A stretch of DNA of 34,732 nucleotides from JBPCMN01 sp013695115 (GTDB lineage Bacteria; Actinomycetota; Acidimicrobiia; IMCC26256; JACDBD01). The DNA lies in contig JBPCMN010000068.1 of the NCBI GenBank assembly GCA_051002235.1, positions 1 to 34,732 of the forward strand, given 5' to 3'. The notes below the pieces were generated by a model that was not told where the DNA came from, did not search any database, and saw only the letters and a list, made by a program, of their open reading frames with translations. The translations under genes and the position numbers were made by a program. Of this stretch, positions 1 to 10,420 are shown piece after piece. The stretch's first letter is position 1. Every line of letters starts with the position of its first letter.

Positions 1-85
1 CCCCCGCCCCTCCCCCCCCCCCCCGCCACCCCCCAACCACCCCCCCCCCTCCCCCCACCCCCTCCCCGCCCACCCCCCCCCCCCC
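1..85. repeat. C-rich low-complexity tract at contig edge
   Basis: These bases are almost only C with a few A, T and single G, and they break abruptly into normal coding sequence at about position 86. The downstream reading frame is a GH2 glycosidase that should continue further upstream, so this tract sits where coding sequence is expected. It is most likely a sequencing or assembly artefact at a contig end rather than biology. Confidence 0.75.
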
Positions 86-2143
86 GACGCCGACTGGGCG
101 ACGCTCACCGTCCCCGGTCATTGGCGCTCCCACGAGGCGTTCGCCGACAGCGACGGGCCGGTCCTGTACCGCCGGCGCTTCGAGCTCGACGATGACGGCG
201 CGGTACCCGGCACGCGTCGGTTCCTCGTGCTCGACGGCGTCTTCTACTTCGCCGACGTGTGGCTCGACTCCCGCTACCTTGCCGCCACCGAGGGCTACTT
301 CTCCCCCCAGACCCTCGAGGTAACCGACGTCCTGGCGGCGCGACCCGACGACGAGCACGCGCTCGCGATCGAGGTGGCCTGCCCCCGCCAGACCGACCGC
401 ACCGCCAAGCGCATCATCACCGGGGTGTTCTCGCACTGGGACAATCTCGATCCCGCCTGGAACCCGGGCGGCATCTGGCGACCGGTGCGCGTCGTCGAGA
501 CCGGGCCCGTCCGGCTCGCCCGGCTGTCGTGCGTGTGCACCGAGGCGACCGAGGAGCGGGGGCGCCTGCGGCTCGACCTCACCCTCGATCCCGGCCCCGA
601 CCCCGAGCCCGCGCCGCTGCCGGCGGTGCTCACCGCGCGCGTCACCGGGCCCGCCCCCGGCGACACGCTCCTGCTGGAAGCGACGCGCGACATGTCGCTC
701 GCCGCCGGCGACAACCACCTCGCCTGGACCCTCGACGTCGACGCGCCGCCGCGCTGGTGGCCGTGGCGTCTCAGAGAGCCGTCACATCTCGTCGACCTCG
801 AGGTCACGGTCGAGGTCGGCGGCGCGCCCAGCGACACCCGCCGGCTGCGTACCGCGTTCCGCGAGGTGCGGATGCGCCGTTGGCAGCTCAGCGTGAACGG
901 TGAGCGGATGTTCCCCATGGGCTCGAACCAGGGCCCGACCCGCATGGCGCTCGCCGAGGCGACGCCCGATGAGCTGCGCCGTGACGTGCAGCTCGCGGTC
1001 GACGCCAACCTCGACTTCCTGCGCGTCCACGCCCACGTCACCCGACCCGAGCTCTACGACGCCGCCGACGAAGCCGGACTGCTCGTGTGGCAGGACTTTC
1101 CGCTCCAGTGGGGCTACGCCCGCGGACTGCGCAAGCAGGCGGTGCCCCAGGCGCGCGCGATGGTCGACCTGCTCGGCCACCACCCGAGCATCTTCGTGTG
1201 GTGCGCCCACAACGAGCCGCTGGCCATCGACATCCAGCCCGGCGAGGATATGGACGCGGGCGCGATGGCCCGCGCCGCGGCGTCGATGTTCCTGCCCACC
1301 TGGAACAAGGACATCCTCGACCGCTCGCTGGCCCGCACCCTGCACCGCGCCGACCCCAGTCGGCCGGTCGACCTGCACTCGGGGGTCTTCCCCCGGCTCG
1401 GCGGCGGAGGCACCGACACGCACTTCTACTTCGGCTGGTACCACGGCCGGATGGACGGGCTCGCGCCCGCGCTGCGCACGATCCCGCGTCTCGCCCGCTT
1501 CGTGACCGAGTTCGGCGCCCAGGCCGTCCCCGAGACCGCCGAGTTCATGGAGCCGGAACGCTGGCCCGACCTCGACTGGGATCGGCTGTTCGAGCACCAC
1601 GCCTGCCAGCGGCGCATCTTCGACCGGGTGGTGCCGCCGGGTGACTACGCGACGTTCGACGAATGGCGCGCCGCGACCCAGGAGTACCAGGCGGCGCTCA
1701 TCCACCTCCAGGTCGAGGACCTGCGCCGGCTCAAGTACGAGCCCACCGGCGGGTTCTGCCACTTCTGCTTCGCCGACGGCCACCCCGCGGTCACCTGGTC
1801 GGTGCTCGACCACGCGCGTGCGGAGAAGCGCGGGTACGCCGCCCTGCGCGACGCCTGCCGGTCCGTGCTGGCGATGGTCGAGCCCCGCGAGGGCGTGGTG
1901 CACGTCGCCAGCGAGCTGCGCCACGGGCTCGAGGACGCGGTCATCGACGTGCACGCCGGCAGCCGGCGTGTCGGGAAGTGGACCGGGTACGTGCCCGCCA
2001 ACGCGGTCGCCCACGTCGCCGACATCGACCTCGACGGCACCGACGAGCTGGTCGCGACGCTCACCCATCCCGAGGTCGGCTCGGTGGAAAACCGCTACTC
2101 CCCGCTGATCATGGAGGCGGTCCGGCGGTCCCGCCCCGGTTGA
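86..2143 (+). CDS. Glycoside hydrolase family 2, beta-mannosidase-like (5' partial)
   Basis: Partial exo-glycosidase of the GH2 clan. The frame is open from about 86, before any usable start: it reads DWATLTVPGHW and then LYRRRFEL, typical of the GH2 sugar-binding domain, and an internal GTG at 227 lies inside the fold. DGVFYFADVWLD belongs to the same jelly-roll domain; an immunoglobulin-like domain and a TIM barrel follow. Numbering from codon 227, the acid/base is E330 in WCAHNEP and the nucleophile is E428 in TEFGAQ, so the active site looks intact. Roughly the first few dozen residues are missing. Family members remove terminal beta-mannosyl or related residues from oligosaccharides; the true substrate cannot be read here. 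The sulfatase and xylose genes further on also suggest polysaccharide use. It ends at TGA 2141-2143. Confidence 0.88.
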   Translation, partial: DADWATLTVPGHWRSHEAFADSDGPVLYRRRFELDDDGAVPGTRRFLVLDGVFYFADVWLDSRYLAATEGYFSPQTLEVTDVLAARPDDEHALAIEVACPRQTDRTAKRIITGVFSHWDNLDPAWNPGGIWRPVRVVETGPVRLARLSCVCTEATEERGRLRLDLTLDPGPDPEPAPLPAVLTARVTGPAPGDTLLLEATRDMSLAAGDNHLAWTLDVDAPPRWWPWRLREPSHLVDLEVTVEVGGAPSDTRRLRTAFREVRMRRWQLSVNGERMFPMGSNQGPTRMALAEATPDELRRDVQLAVDANLDFLRVHAHVTRPELYDAADEAGLLVWQDFPLQWGYARGLRKQAVPQARAMVDLLGHHPSIFVWCAHNEPLAIDIQPGEDMDAGAMARAAASMFLPTWNKDILDRSLARTLHRADPSRPVDLHSGVFPRLGGGGTDTHFYFGWYHGRMDGLAPALRTIPRLARFVTEFGAQAVPETAEFMEPERWPDLDWDRLFEHHACQRRIFDRVVPPGDYATFDEWRAATQEYQAALIHLQVEDLRRLKYEPTGGFCHFCFADGHPAVTWSVLDHARAEKRGYAALRDACRSVLAMVEPREGVVHVASELRHGLEDAVIDVHAGSRRVGKWTGYVPANAVAHVADIDLDGTDELVATLTHPEVGSVENRYSPLIMEAVRRSRPG

Positions 2144-2204
2144 GGATTCCGGCGAACCCGGCGCTAACTTGCGGTTCACCGTGCGAACGAACGTCCCGAA
2201 GGGC

Positions 2205-2225
2205 GAGGCCGGGTATCCCGGTCTC
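2205..2225 (+). promoter_or_regulatory. Hairpin in the sdhC leader
   Basis: Nine-base arms (2205-2213 and 2217-2225) pair with one G-U wobble around a three-base TAT loop. The hairpin ends five bases before the AGGGAG ribosome-binding site (2231-2236) of sdhC. It could be the terminator of the glycosidase gene (there is no T run) or a structure in the sdh leader. Its role is inferred only from position. Confidence 0.35.
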
Positions 2226-2243
2226 GAGTGAGGGAGCTATTTG

Positions 2244-3028
2244 GTGGCCAAGGTCGAAGAGGTCTCGACCGCGCCGGCACGCTCGGGCGCCGACGACGCC
2301 GACCGCCTCGTCAAGGACACGGGCGCCCCCGTTCCCGAACCGCGGTTCCGCACGCCGTTCGTGATCGAGTTCTACCGCTCGGCCGTCGGCAAGAAGTGGG
2401 TGATGGCGGTCACCGGCGTGATCGGGATGGGCTTCGTGTTCGCCCACATGATCGGCAACCTCCACGTCTTCGAGGGCCCGGGCCAGATCAACCACTACGG
2501 CGAGTGGCTGCGCGAGCTGCTCGACCCGCCGTTCCCACGCACGTTCACGCTGTGGATGCTGCGGGTCACGCTCATCGGCGCCATCGCGCTCCACCTGCAC
2601 GCCGCGTACGCGCTCACCCGCATGAACCAGAAGGCCCGGCCGGTCAAGTACCAGGCCGACCGCGACTACGTCGCGGCCACGTTCGCGGCGCGCACGATGC
2701 GCTGGACCGGCGTCATCGTGCTGCTGTTCCTCCTGTTCCACCTGGCCGACTTCACCTGGGGCAGCGCCAACCCCGGCTTCGAGCGGGGCGACGTGTACCG
2801 CAACGTCGTGGCCAGCTTCGAGCAGTGGCCGGTGTCGGCGATCTACATCGTCGCCAACATCGCTCTCGGCGTGCACCTGTACCACGGGGCGTGGAGCCTG
2901 TTCCAGAGCGTCGGGCTCAACAACCCCCGGTTCAACCCGTGGCGACGCTGGTTCGCGACCGCGTTCGCGGTGATCACCACCATCGGGTTCATCAGCGTGC
3001 CGATCGCCGTCCTGGCGGGAGTCGTCGA

Positions 3029-3032
<4 letters not shown>
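2244..3032 (+). CDS. sdhC: Succinate dehydrogenase cytochrome b subunit (five-helix type)
   Basis: Membrane anchor of succinate dehydrogenase, carrying haem b and passing electrons from SdhB to quinone. The protein is about 262 residues. A soluble N-terminus of roughly 45 residues precedes five hydrophobic segments, with histidines placed as haem-ligand candidates in HMIGNLH, HLHAAY, LFHLADF and HLYHGAW. One five-helix subunit replaces separate SdhC and SdhD, as in the Sdh1 enzyme of mycobacteria. AGGGAG at 2231-2236 is seven bases before GTG 2244; the TTG at 2241 is in frame but too close. Its stop overlaps the sdhA start by four bases (GTGA), which suggests translational coupling. sdhC-sdhA-sdhB form one operon. 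Confidence 0.93.
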
Positions 3033-5715
<2,683 letters not shown>

Positions 5716-5723
5716 AGACACTC

Positions 5724-5774
5724 GTTCTGGCGCGTGAAACGCGCTGCGTTCCGGGGCGTTTCACGCGCCGGAAC
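5724..5774. terminator. Bidirectional terminator hairpin between convergent genes
   Basis: The arms 5724-5742 and 5756-5774 form a 19-base-pair stem with a single G-U pair; the inner 14 pairs (5729-5742 with 5756-5769) are perfect. The loop is 13 bases. It begins nine bases after the sdhB stop and ends four bases before the stop of the opposing oxygenase gene, so it can end transcripts from both sides. There is no long T run, which is common for terminators in high-GC actinobacteria. Confidence 0.75.
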
Positions 5775-5777
5775 CGA

Positions 5778-6782
5778 TCAGGGGGTGGGGGGGAAATTGA
5801 TGTACTCGTCGATGATCATCTCGGCGAGCTCGCCGGACGGCGGGGTCTCGCCTTCGATGCGCCCTCGCTCGCGCAGGTCGTCGACGAGGCGGGCGATCGT
5901 CCACTCGAGGTCGAGGTCGTCGGTATGCGACTTCCAGGCGTCGCGCTCCGCTTCGTCGACGAAGCAGTACGCCTTCCACGAGATCGAGAACCGCAGCTCG
6001 TCCCAGCCGTAGCCTGCGACGACCTCGTCGCCCTTCCGCACCGACCAACGCTCGTCGCCGTCGAACACCAGGTACATCCCCGGCTTGAGCGGAGGTAGCT
6101 CACCGGTGGGCAGGTCGATGGGGTCGACGCCGTGGAAGACGCTGTCGGTGTCGACGAGCAGGGCGGTGTTGTACGTCACCTCGTGCGCGACCGCGTCACC
6201 GTCAGGGCCGTCGGGGTAGAAGGCGAACTCGCCGCCCTTGCAGTCGTGGAACCACGCCACGCCGGTGGCGATGGGCATGCGCCAGTCCTCGAACAGCCCC
6301 GAGTGGCGCATCGCGACCAGCAGCCACTGCGGGTGGACCTTGCGGTTGGCGCCCCGGAACTCGGGGACGTCGGTGTGCAGCGCCAACTCCTGTCCCGGCA
6401 CCATCAGGTTGGCGAACACGATCGCGGGTTCGATGACCGGCCGGTCGTGGATCTTGCGGGCGGCGTCGACGAAGCCCTCATGGAACAGGAACGGCTCGAC
6501 CCCGTCGATCAGGGGCTCGGTGCCGTAGGCGTACTCCTCCCGGAAGTAGTTGGTGCGCGCCGCCAGCCGGTCGACCGAGTCGTGGCGGCCGTGGCGACCG
6601 CCCGAGCGCACGTAGTTCATGACGGCGTCGTGGCGCTGGGTCAGACCCTCGCCGGTCTCGGAGTCGACGCTCTCCTGCGAGTACATCCCGTACCGTCCGA
6701 ACCGCTCGCAGAGGCGCACCATCGCCTCGGCGCCCTCATCGTCGAACAGCGGGTCGAACAAGACGTACTCGTGGTGGGTCAC
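5778..6782 (-). CDS. 2-oxoglutarate/Fe(II) oxygenase-like protein
   Basis: Predicted 334-residue cytoplasmic protein of the double-stranded beta-helix (cupin) type. An HxD...H iron-binding triad is visible as H136 and D138 in LHTDVPEF and H217 in DSVFHGVD. An arginine in RWSVRKGD follows at a spacing that suits 2-oxoglutarate binding. These features match prolyl-hydroxylase-like Fe(II)/2OG oxygenases, but the substrate is unknown and the family call rests on the motif, not on overall similarity. The chosen start is GTG 6782 (VTHHEYVLFDPLF), 11 bases after the stop of the small gene at 6793-7098, with a purine-rich GGCGGCGG before it. Upstream in-frame codons overlap that gene and look noncoding. 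The pair probably forms one operon. Confidence 0.6.
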   Translation of the reverse strand: MTHHEYVLFDPLFDDEGAEAMVRLCERFGRYGMYSQESVDSETGEGLTQRHDAVMNYVRSGGRHGRHDSVDRLAARTNYFREEYAYGTEPLIDGVEPFLFHEGFVDAARKIHDRPVIEPAIVFANLMVPGQELALHTDVPEFRGANRKVHPQWLLVAMRHSGLFEDWRMPIATGVAWFHDCKGGEFAFYPDGPDGDAVAHEVTYNTALLVDTDSVFHGVDPIDLPTGELPPLKPGMYLVFDGDERWSVRKGDEVVAGYGWDELRFSISWKAYCFVDEAERDAWKSHTDDLDLEWTIARLVDDLRERGRIEGETPPSGELAEMIIDEYINFPPTP

Positions 6783-6792
6783 CCGCCGCCGA

Positions 6793-7098
6793 TCACTCCT
6801 CGTCGATCCGCATGACGTCGAGGTTGCGGAAGATCGGCGGGCCGTCGGACAGCTCACCCGCCTTCTTTGCAAACTCGCTCGTCTCGGGCATGTCGTTGTT
6901 CTTCATCGCGTCCTCGTACGACGGGAACTCGATGATGTCGACGTACGTGTTGGGCTTGTCGCGGTCGCTCGTGCTCACCGCCCGGCCGGCTGTGCGCTTG
7001 CCCTCGGTCGCGGCGAGCCACTCGTCGGTGAGCTTGTCCATCTCGGCACGCTTTTCCTTGGTCGTCGTGTACTCGATGATCTGGACGAACTTGGCCAT
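6793..7098 (-). CDS. Small ABM-fold (dimeric alpha-beta barrel) protein
   Basis: A 101-residue protein beginning MAKFVQIIEYTT and containing YVDIIEFPSYEDAMKNND. That pattern of beta strands separated by charged helices is typical of antibiotic-biosynthesis-monooxygenase/EthD-like dimeric alpha-beta barrels. The fold is used by small cofactor-free oxygenases, haem-degrading enzymes and some non-enzymatic proteins, so the reaction cannot be named. ATG 7098 follows AAAGGA at a good distance. It is the first gene of a two-gene minus-strand unit with the oxygenase-like gene, which suggests both act on the same small molecule. Confidence 0.6.
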   Translation of the reverse strand: MAKFVQIIEYTTTKEKRAEMDKLTDEWLAATEGKRTAGRAVSTSDRDKPNTYVDIIEFPSYEDAMKNNDMPETSEFAKKAGELSDGPPIFRNLDVMRIDEE

Positions 7099-7165
7099 GA
7101 GGAGATCCTTTCGGTTGGATTCGATCGCGATGGTGCGCCGCGCCCCGTGGGGGCGTCAACTCAGG

Positions 7166-7486
7166 TCAGAAGAAGCGGCTCGCCCCGATACCGGCAAGCA
7201 GGACCGTGACCATGGTCCAGGTCTGCGCCCGCAGCTTCGACTCGACCGTGGCCTTGAGCTCTGACAGCTCCGCTCTCACCCCTGCGATCTCCACTCGAAG
7301 CTCCGAGCGCAGCTCAGCCATGTCGGCTCTTGTGGCGACCTGGAGTTGAGCGACATCGCCTCTGGTCGCCAGGTCAGCTCTGAAACCCTGCTCCATCGCG
7401 CTCATGAAGATCGCCGCCCTTGCCGGCCCGAAGACCTCACGCGCTCCCTCGGAGAGCTCCTGCCATTCCTTCGTCTCGAGTGTCAT
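7166..7486 (-). CDS. Coiled-coil membrane protein, DUF1640-like (family copy 1)
   Basis: A 106-residue protein with an N-terminal helical part (to about residue 40), then heptad-rich sequence with DLATRGDVAQLQVATRADMAELRSE, and a single C-terminal membrane helix after RAQTW. It resembles the DUF1640/CCDC90 type of small coiled-coil membrane protein and is the most diverged of seven such genes here: it lacks the PPxGW motif. No function is known in bacteria. ATG 7486 lies in a 10-bp inverted-repeat arm that it shares, mirror-imaged, with the divergent SRPBCC gene. The A/B leader found before the other copies is absent. Confidence 0.7.
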   Translation of the reverse strand: MTLETKEWQELSEGAREVFGPARAAIFMSAMEQGFRADLATRGDVAQLQVATRADMAELRSELRVEIAGVRAELSELKATVESKLRAQTWTMVTVLLAGIGASRFF

Positions 7487-7521
7487 TTCCCGCTCCGTGT
7501 CATGACGGTCGGGGAAATGAC
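7482..7521. repeat. Inverted repeat holding both divergent start codons
   Basis: The arms GTCATTTCCC (7482-7491) and GGGAAATGAC (7512-7521) are perfect inverted copies separated by 20 bases. Each arm contains the ATG of one of the two divergent genes (minus-strand ATG 7486, plus-strand ATG 7517), so both begin in the same context, GGGAAATGAC. It could be a binding site for a shared regulator or a start-proximal hairpin in both mRNAs. Confidence 0.6.
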
Positions 7522-8095
7522 CACCACATGGTACCGCCGGGGTGCGACACCTACATTTGCCGGCGTGCAGGAGCACTCCTTCTCCATCGTCGTGGACGCG
7601 CCGCCGGACGAGGTGTGGGACGTCTTCTGGTACCGCGGGGGCGACCGGCCCCAGGGGAAGATCGGCACCATCGACATCCTCCATCCGGGTGACGACGTCG
7701 GCGAGGGACTCGTGCGCCACTGCACGTTTCCGGTGCCGCGCTTCCTCCTCTCCGGCGGCGTGGGTGTGTCGTGGGAGTGGCTCACACAGGTCACGCCGCA
7801 CGAGTCGTGGCGCTACGACGCCATCGGCAAGCCGCTGTGGTCGCGGGCCGAGGGCCACACCCGGCTCGAGGACCTCGGCGACGGCCGCACCCGCATCCAC
7901 TTCCTCGAGCGCTACTGGGCGTTCAACCCCTGGATGTGCCGCCTCGGGCTCGAGCGCTACGTGCACAACCGGCTCTCGCGCGACAACGACACGATCCTGG
8001 CGGCGATCGAGGGTGGCGTCCGCTGGCACCGGAAGCGCCGGGCGCGTTCCGAGGGGGGAACCACCGAGGCCGACACGACGTCCAACGGGACATGA
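7517..8095 (+). CDS. SRPBCC (START/polyketide-cyclase-like) protein
   Basis: A protein of about 192 residues. EHSFSIVVDAPPDEVWDVFW near residues 20-35 is the typical beginning of a SRPBCC ligand-binding fold. TRLEDLGDGRTRIHFLERY and a long C-terminal helix follow. These domains bind hydrophobic ligands or catalyse cyclase-type reactions; the ligand cannot be read. ATG 7517 is preferred because it follows CGGGGA and sits in the mirrored repeat; ATG 7502 and GTG 7566 are alternatives. The stop overlaps the lipoprotein start by four bases (ATGA), so the two are coupled. Confidence 0.75.
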   Translation: MTTTWYRRGATPTFAGVQEHSFSIVVDAPPDEVWDVFWYRGGDRPQGKIGTIDILHPGDDVGEGLVRHCTFPVPRFLLSGGVGVSWEWLTQVTPHESWRYDAIGKPLWSRAEGHTRLEDLGDGRTRIHFLERYWAFNPWMCRLGLERYVHNRLSRDNDTILAAIEGGVRWHRKRRARSEGGTTEADTTSNGT

Positions 8096-8970
8096 ACCCG
8101 AGGCGCGCCGTCACGCTCGTGGCCCTGGCGGCCCTGATCCTCACCGCCTGCGGTGACAACGACGACGAGAAGGTCACCACGGAACCCGACCCCGACCCGC
8201 CGACGGGCAACGGCGCGGAGCTGGTCCTCCAGGCAGCCACCGGCGGCGGCCTGGTACCGCCGAGCTCGCGCCTGGCCGAGATCCCCGAGCTCAGCATCTA
8301 CGCCGACGGTCGGGTGATCACGCTCGGCCCGACGACCCTGGAGTTCCCCGGGAGCGCACTGCCGAATCTCCAGGTCGGCCGGCTCGCGGCCCCCGACCTC
8401 GACGAGTACCGGCTGGCGATCGAGGCCGCCGGACTGCTCGCCGACCCGCCCCCCGACTTCGGCGACCCCGGCGTCACCGACATGCCCACCACCGTCGTCA
8501 CCCTCACCGTCGACGGCGAGGAGCGCACGCTCTCCGCCTACGCGCTCGACTTCAGCGAAGGCGACGACCAGCTCGAACCCGAGCAGCGCGAGGCCCGCCA
8601 GAGACTGCGGGCACTCGTGCGCGGCTTCGAGGCCGACCTCGCCACCGAGACCTACGCGGCGGACGCAGCCGCGGTGCTCGTGCGGCCGTTCGACGCCGAC
8701 GAGCGCGGCGACTCGCCCCCGCCCACGACGCGCGATTGGCCGCTCGGCGATCTCGCCGGCGCGGGCGAGCTTTACGAGGGCGTCGAAGACGCCCGCTGCC
8801 TCGTGGCGACCGGTGCCGACGCCCAGACCGTCCTCACCACCGCCGCCGACGCCAACCAGGGCGACCGCTGGCGCTCCGGCGACGCCGAGTACGACGTGGT
8901 GTTCCGGCCGCTCCTCCCCGACGAGACGACCTGCGCCGACCTCTCACCCGAGGAGGTCGGCGGGGCCTAG
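8092..8970 (+). CDS. Putative lipoprotein, unknown function
   Basis: A 292-residue secreted lipoprotein. Arginines at residues 4-5, a hydrophobic core and the lipobox LTAC with Cys20 form a clear signal peptide. An acidic, Pro-rich linker follows, then a mostly beta domain containing LSIYADGRVIT and TVVTLTVDGEERTLSAYAL. I do not recognise the mature domain as a named family. ATG 8092 overlaps the stop of the SRPBCC gene. Its TAG stop (8968-8970) shares CTAG with the TAG of the convergent xylB gene, so the two genes overlap by four bases tail to tail. Confidence 0.75.
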   Translation: MNPRRAVTLVALAALILTACGDNDDEKVTTEPDPDPPTGNGAELVLQAATGGGLVPPSSRLAEIPELSIYADGRVITLGPTTLEFPGSALPNLQVGRLAAPDLDEYRLAIEAAGLLADPPPDFGDPGVTDMPTTVVTLTVDGEERTLSAYALDFSEGDDQLEPEQREARQRLRALVRGFEADLATETYAADAAAVLVRPFDADERGDSPPPTTRDWPLGDLAGAGELYEGVEDARCLVATGADAQTVLTTAADANQGDRWRSGDAEYDVVFRPLLPDETTCADLSPEEVGGA

Positions 8971-10388
8971 CGTGCCTCGCCCTCGGGCGCGTCCTCACCC
9001 CGCGCCGCGGCGTACCGGGCACGCACCGCCTCGGCGTCGACCCGCAGATCCGGTTCGACCGCTCGCGCGCCGTCGAGCCCCCACTCCGACGCCACCTCCT
9101 CCGGCGGCCGCTGGTGCAGCACCGCCGCCGCCTGCACACACGCGCCCGCCGCGACCTGCTCGCCCCGCGGCACCTCGACCGGGCAGGCGCTGAGGTCAGC
9201 GAGCACGCGCTGGTAGGCGCGCGAGCGCGCCCCGCCCCCGACGAGCACCAGCCGGCCGTCGACGGGCGCGCCCGCGGCCCGCAGGGCATCGAGGCCGTCG
9301 AGCAGCCCGCACACCACCCCTTCGAACGCGGCCCGGGCGACCTGCTCGGCGGTGACGTCGGAGCGCAGGCCGGTGAGGGTGCCGGTGGCGTCGGGCCGGT
9401 TGGGCGTGCGCTCGCCGTCGAAGTACGGGACCAGCACCACGCCGCCCGCGCCCGGCGGGGCCTGCAGCGCGAGCTGGTCGAGGCCGGCGGGGTCGACGTG
9501 GAGCAGCCCCGCGATCGCGTCGGTGACCTTGGTGGCGTTGAGCGTGCACACCAGCGGCAGGAACCGGCCGGTGGCGTCGGCGAAGCCCGCGACCGCGCCG
9601 GTGGGGTCGGCGGTGGGCTCATCGCTCACGGTCGCGATGACGCCCGAGGTACCCAGCGAGACCGCGACGTCGCCGGGGCGCAGCGACACCCCGAGCGCGG
9701 CCGCCATGTTGTCGCCGGTGCCGGGCCCGATGGTCACGTTCTCGCGCTGGCCTGCGGGCTCGAGCGGGCCGAGCACCTTCGGGAAGCAACCGCTCCAGTC
9801 GCGTTCGGCGTCGACGACCGTCAGCACCTCCGGGAGGTAGCGACCCTCCCGTGGCGACCAGTAACCCGTGCCCGAGGCGTCGCCCCGGTCGGTGACGTAA
9901 CGGCCGGCGATCCGGCCGGTGAGCCAGTCGTGGGGGAGCACCACCCGCGCGATCCGGGCGAAGTTCTCGGGCTCCTGGCGGTGCAGCCACGACAGCTTGG
10001 TGACGGTCAGCGCCGCCACCGGGACGGTGCCGCACAGCTCGGCCCACACCGCGGGCCCGCCGAGCTGCTCGATGAGCCACTCGGCGTCGGGCGCCGACTC
10101 GGTGTCGTTCCAGAGCTTCGCCGGCCGGATCACCTGCGCCTTGTCGTCGAGGGCGACGAGGCCGTGCTGCTGCGCCGCCACCGCCACCGCCTGCGGCGCC
10201 ACGCTCCCGGTCTGGTTGCGGGCATCGAGCAGCGCCTGCCACCACGCCGCCGGGTCCTGCTCGCTCCGCCGCGGGTGGGTCGGCGGATGCGGGGCGTGGC
10301 CGGAGCCAACGACCCGGCCGGTGTCGGCGTCGCGCAGCTCGGCCTTGGTCGACTGCGTCGACGAGTCGATCCCGAGAACGAGTGGCAC
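8967..10388 (-). CDS. xylB: Xylulokinase
   Basis: FGGY-family sugar kinase phosphorylating D-xylulose to xylulose 5-phosphate with ATP, feeding the pentose phosphate pathway. The 473-residue length is normal. GIDSSTQSTKAEL at residues 6-18 is the N-terminal phosphate loop; AAQQHGLV, LWNDTES and DWLTGRI are typical of XylB; GTGDNMAAALG and SLGTSGV form the second nucleotide-binding half, and LVGGGARS is near the C-terminus. It is the last gene of the minus-strand sulfatase-xylA-xylB unit, 32 bases after xylA. Confidence 0.93.
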   Translation of the reverse strand: MPLVLGIDSSTQSTKAELRDADTGRVVGSGHAPHPPTHPRRSEQDPAAWWQALLDARNQTGSVAPQAVAVAAQQHGLVALDDKAQVIRPAKLWNDTESAPDAEWLIEQLGGPAVWAELCGTVPVAALTVTKLSWLHRQEPENFARIARVVLPHDWLTGRIAGRYVTDRGDASGTGYWSPREGRYLPEVLTVVDAERDWSGCFPKVLGPLEPAGQRENVTIGPGTGDNMAAALGVSLRPGDVAVSLGTSGVIATVSDEPTADPTGAVAGFADATGRFLPLVCTLNATKVTDAIAGLLHVDPAGLDQLALQAPPGAGGVVLVPYFDGERTPNRPDATGTLTGLRSDVTAEQVARAAFEGVVCGLLDGLDALRAAGAPVDGRLVLVGGGARSRAYQRVLADLSACPVEVPRGEQVAAGACVQAAAVLHQRPPEEVASEWGLDGARAVEPDLRVDAEAVRARYAAARGEDAPEGEAR

Positions 10389-10420
10389 CTGCCCGTGCCC
10401 CCTCTACGACGGCCGAACGA

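Noticed and set aside
782..2179. Long open frame on the minus strand opposite the glycosidase
   Set aside because: Its sequence is Arg/Gly/Val/His rich with no domain; it is the antisense shadow of a high-GC gene with strong GH2 motifs.
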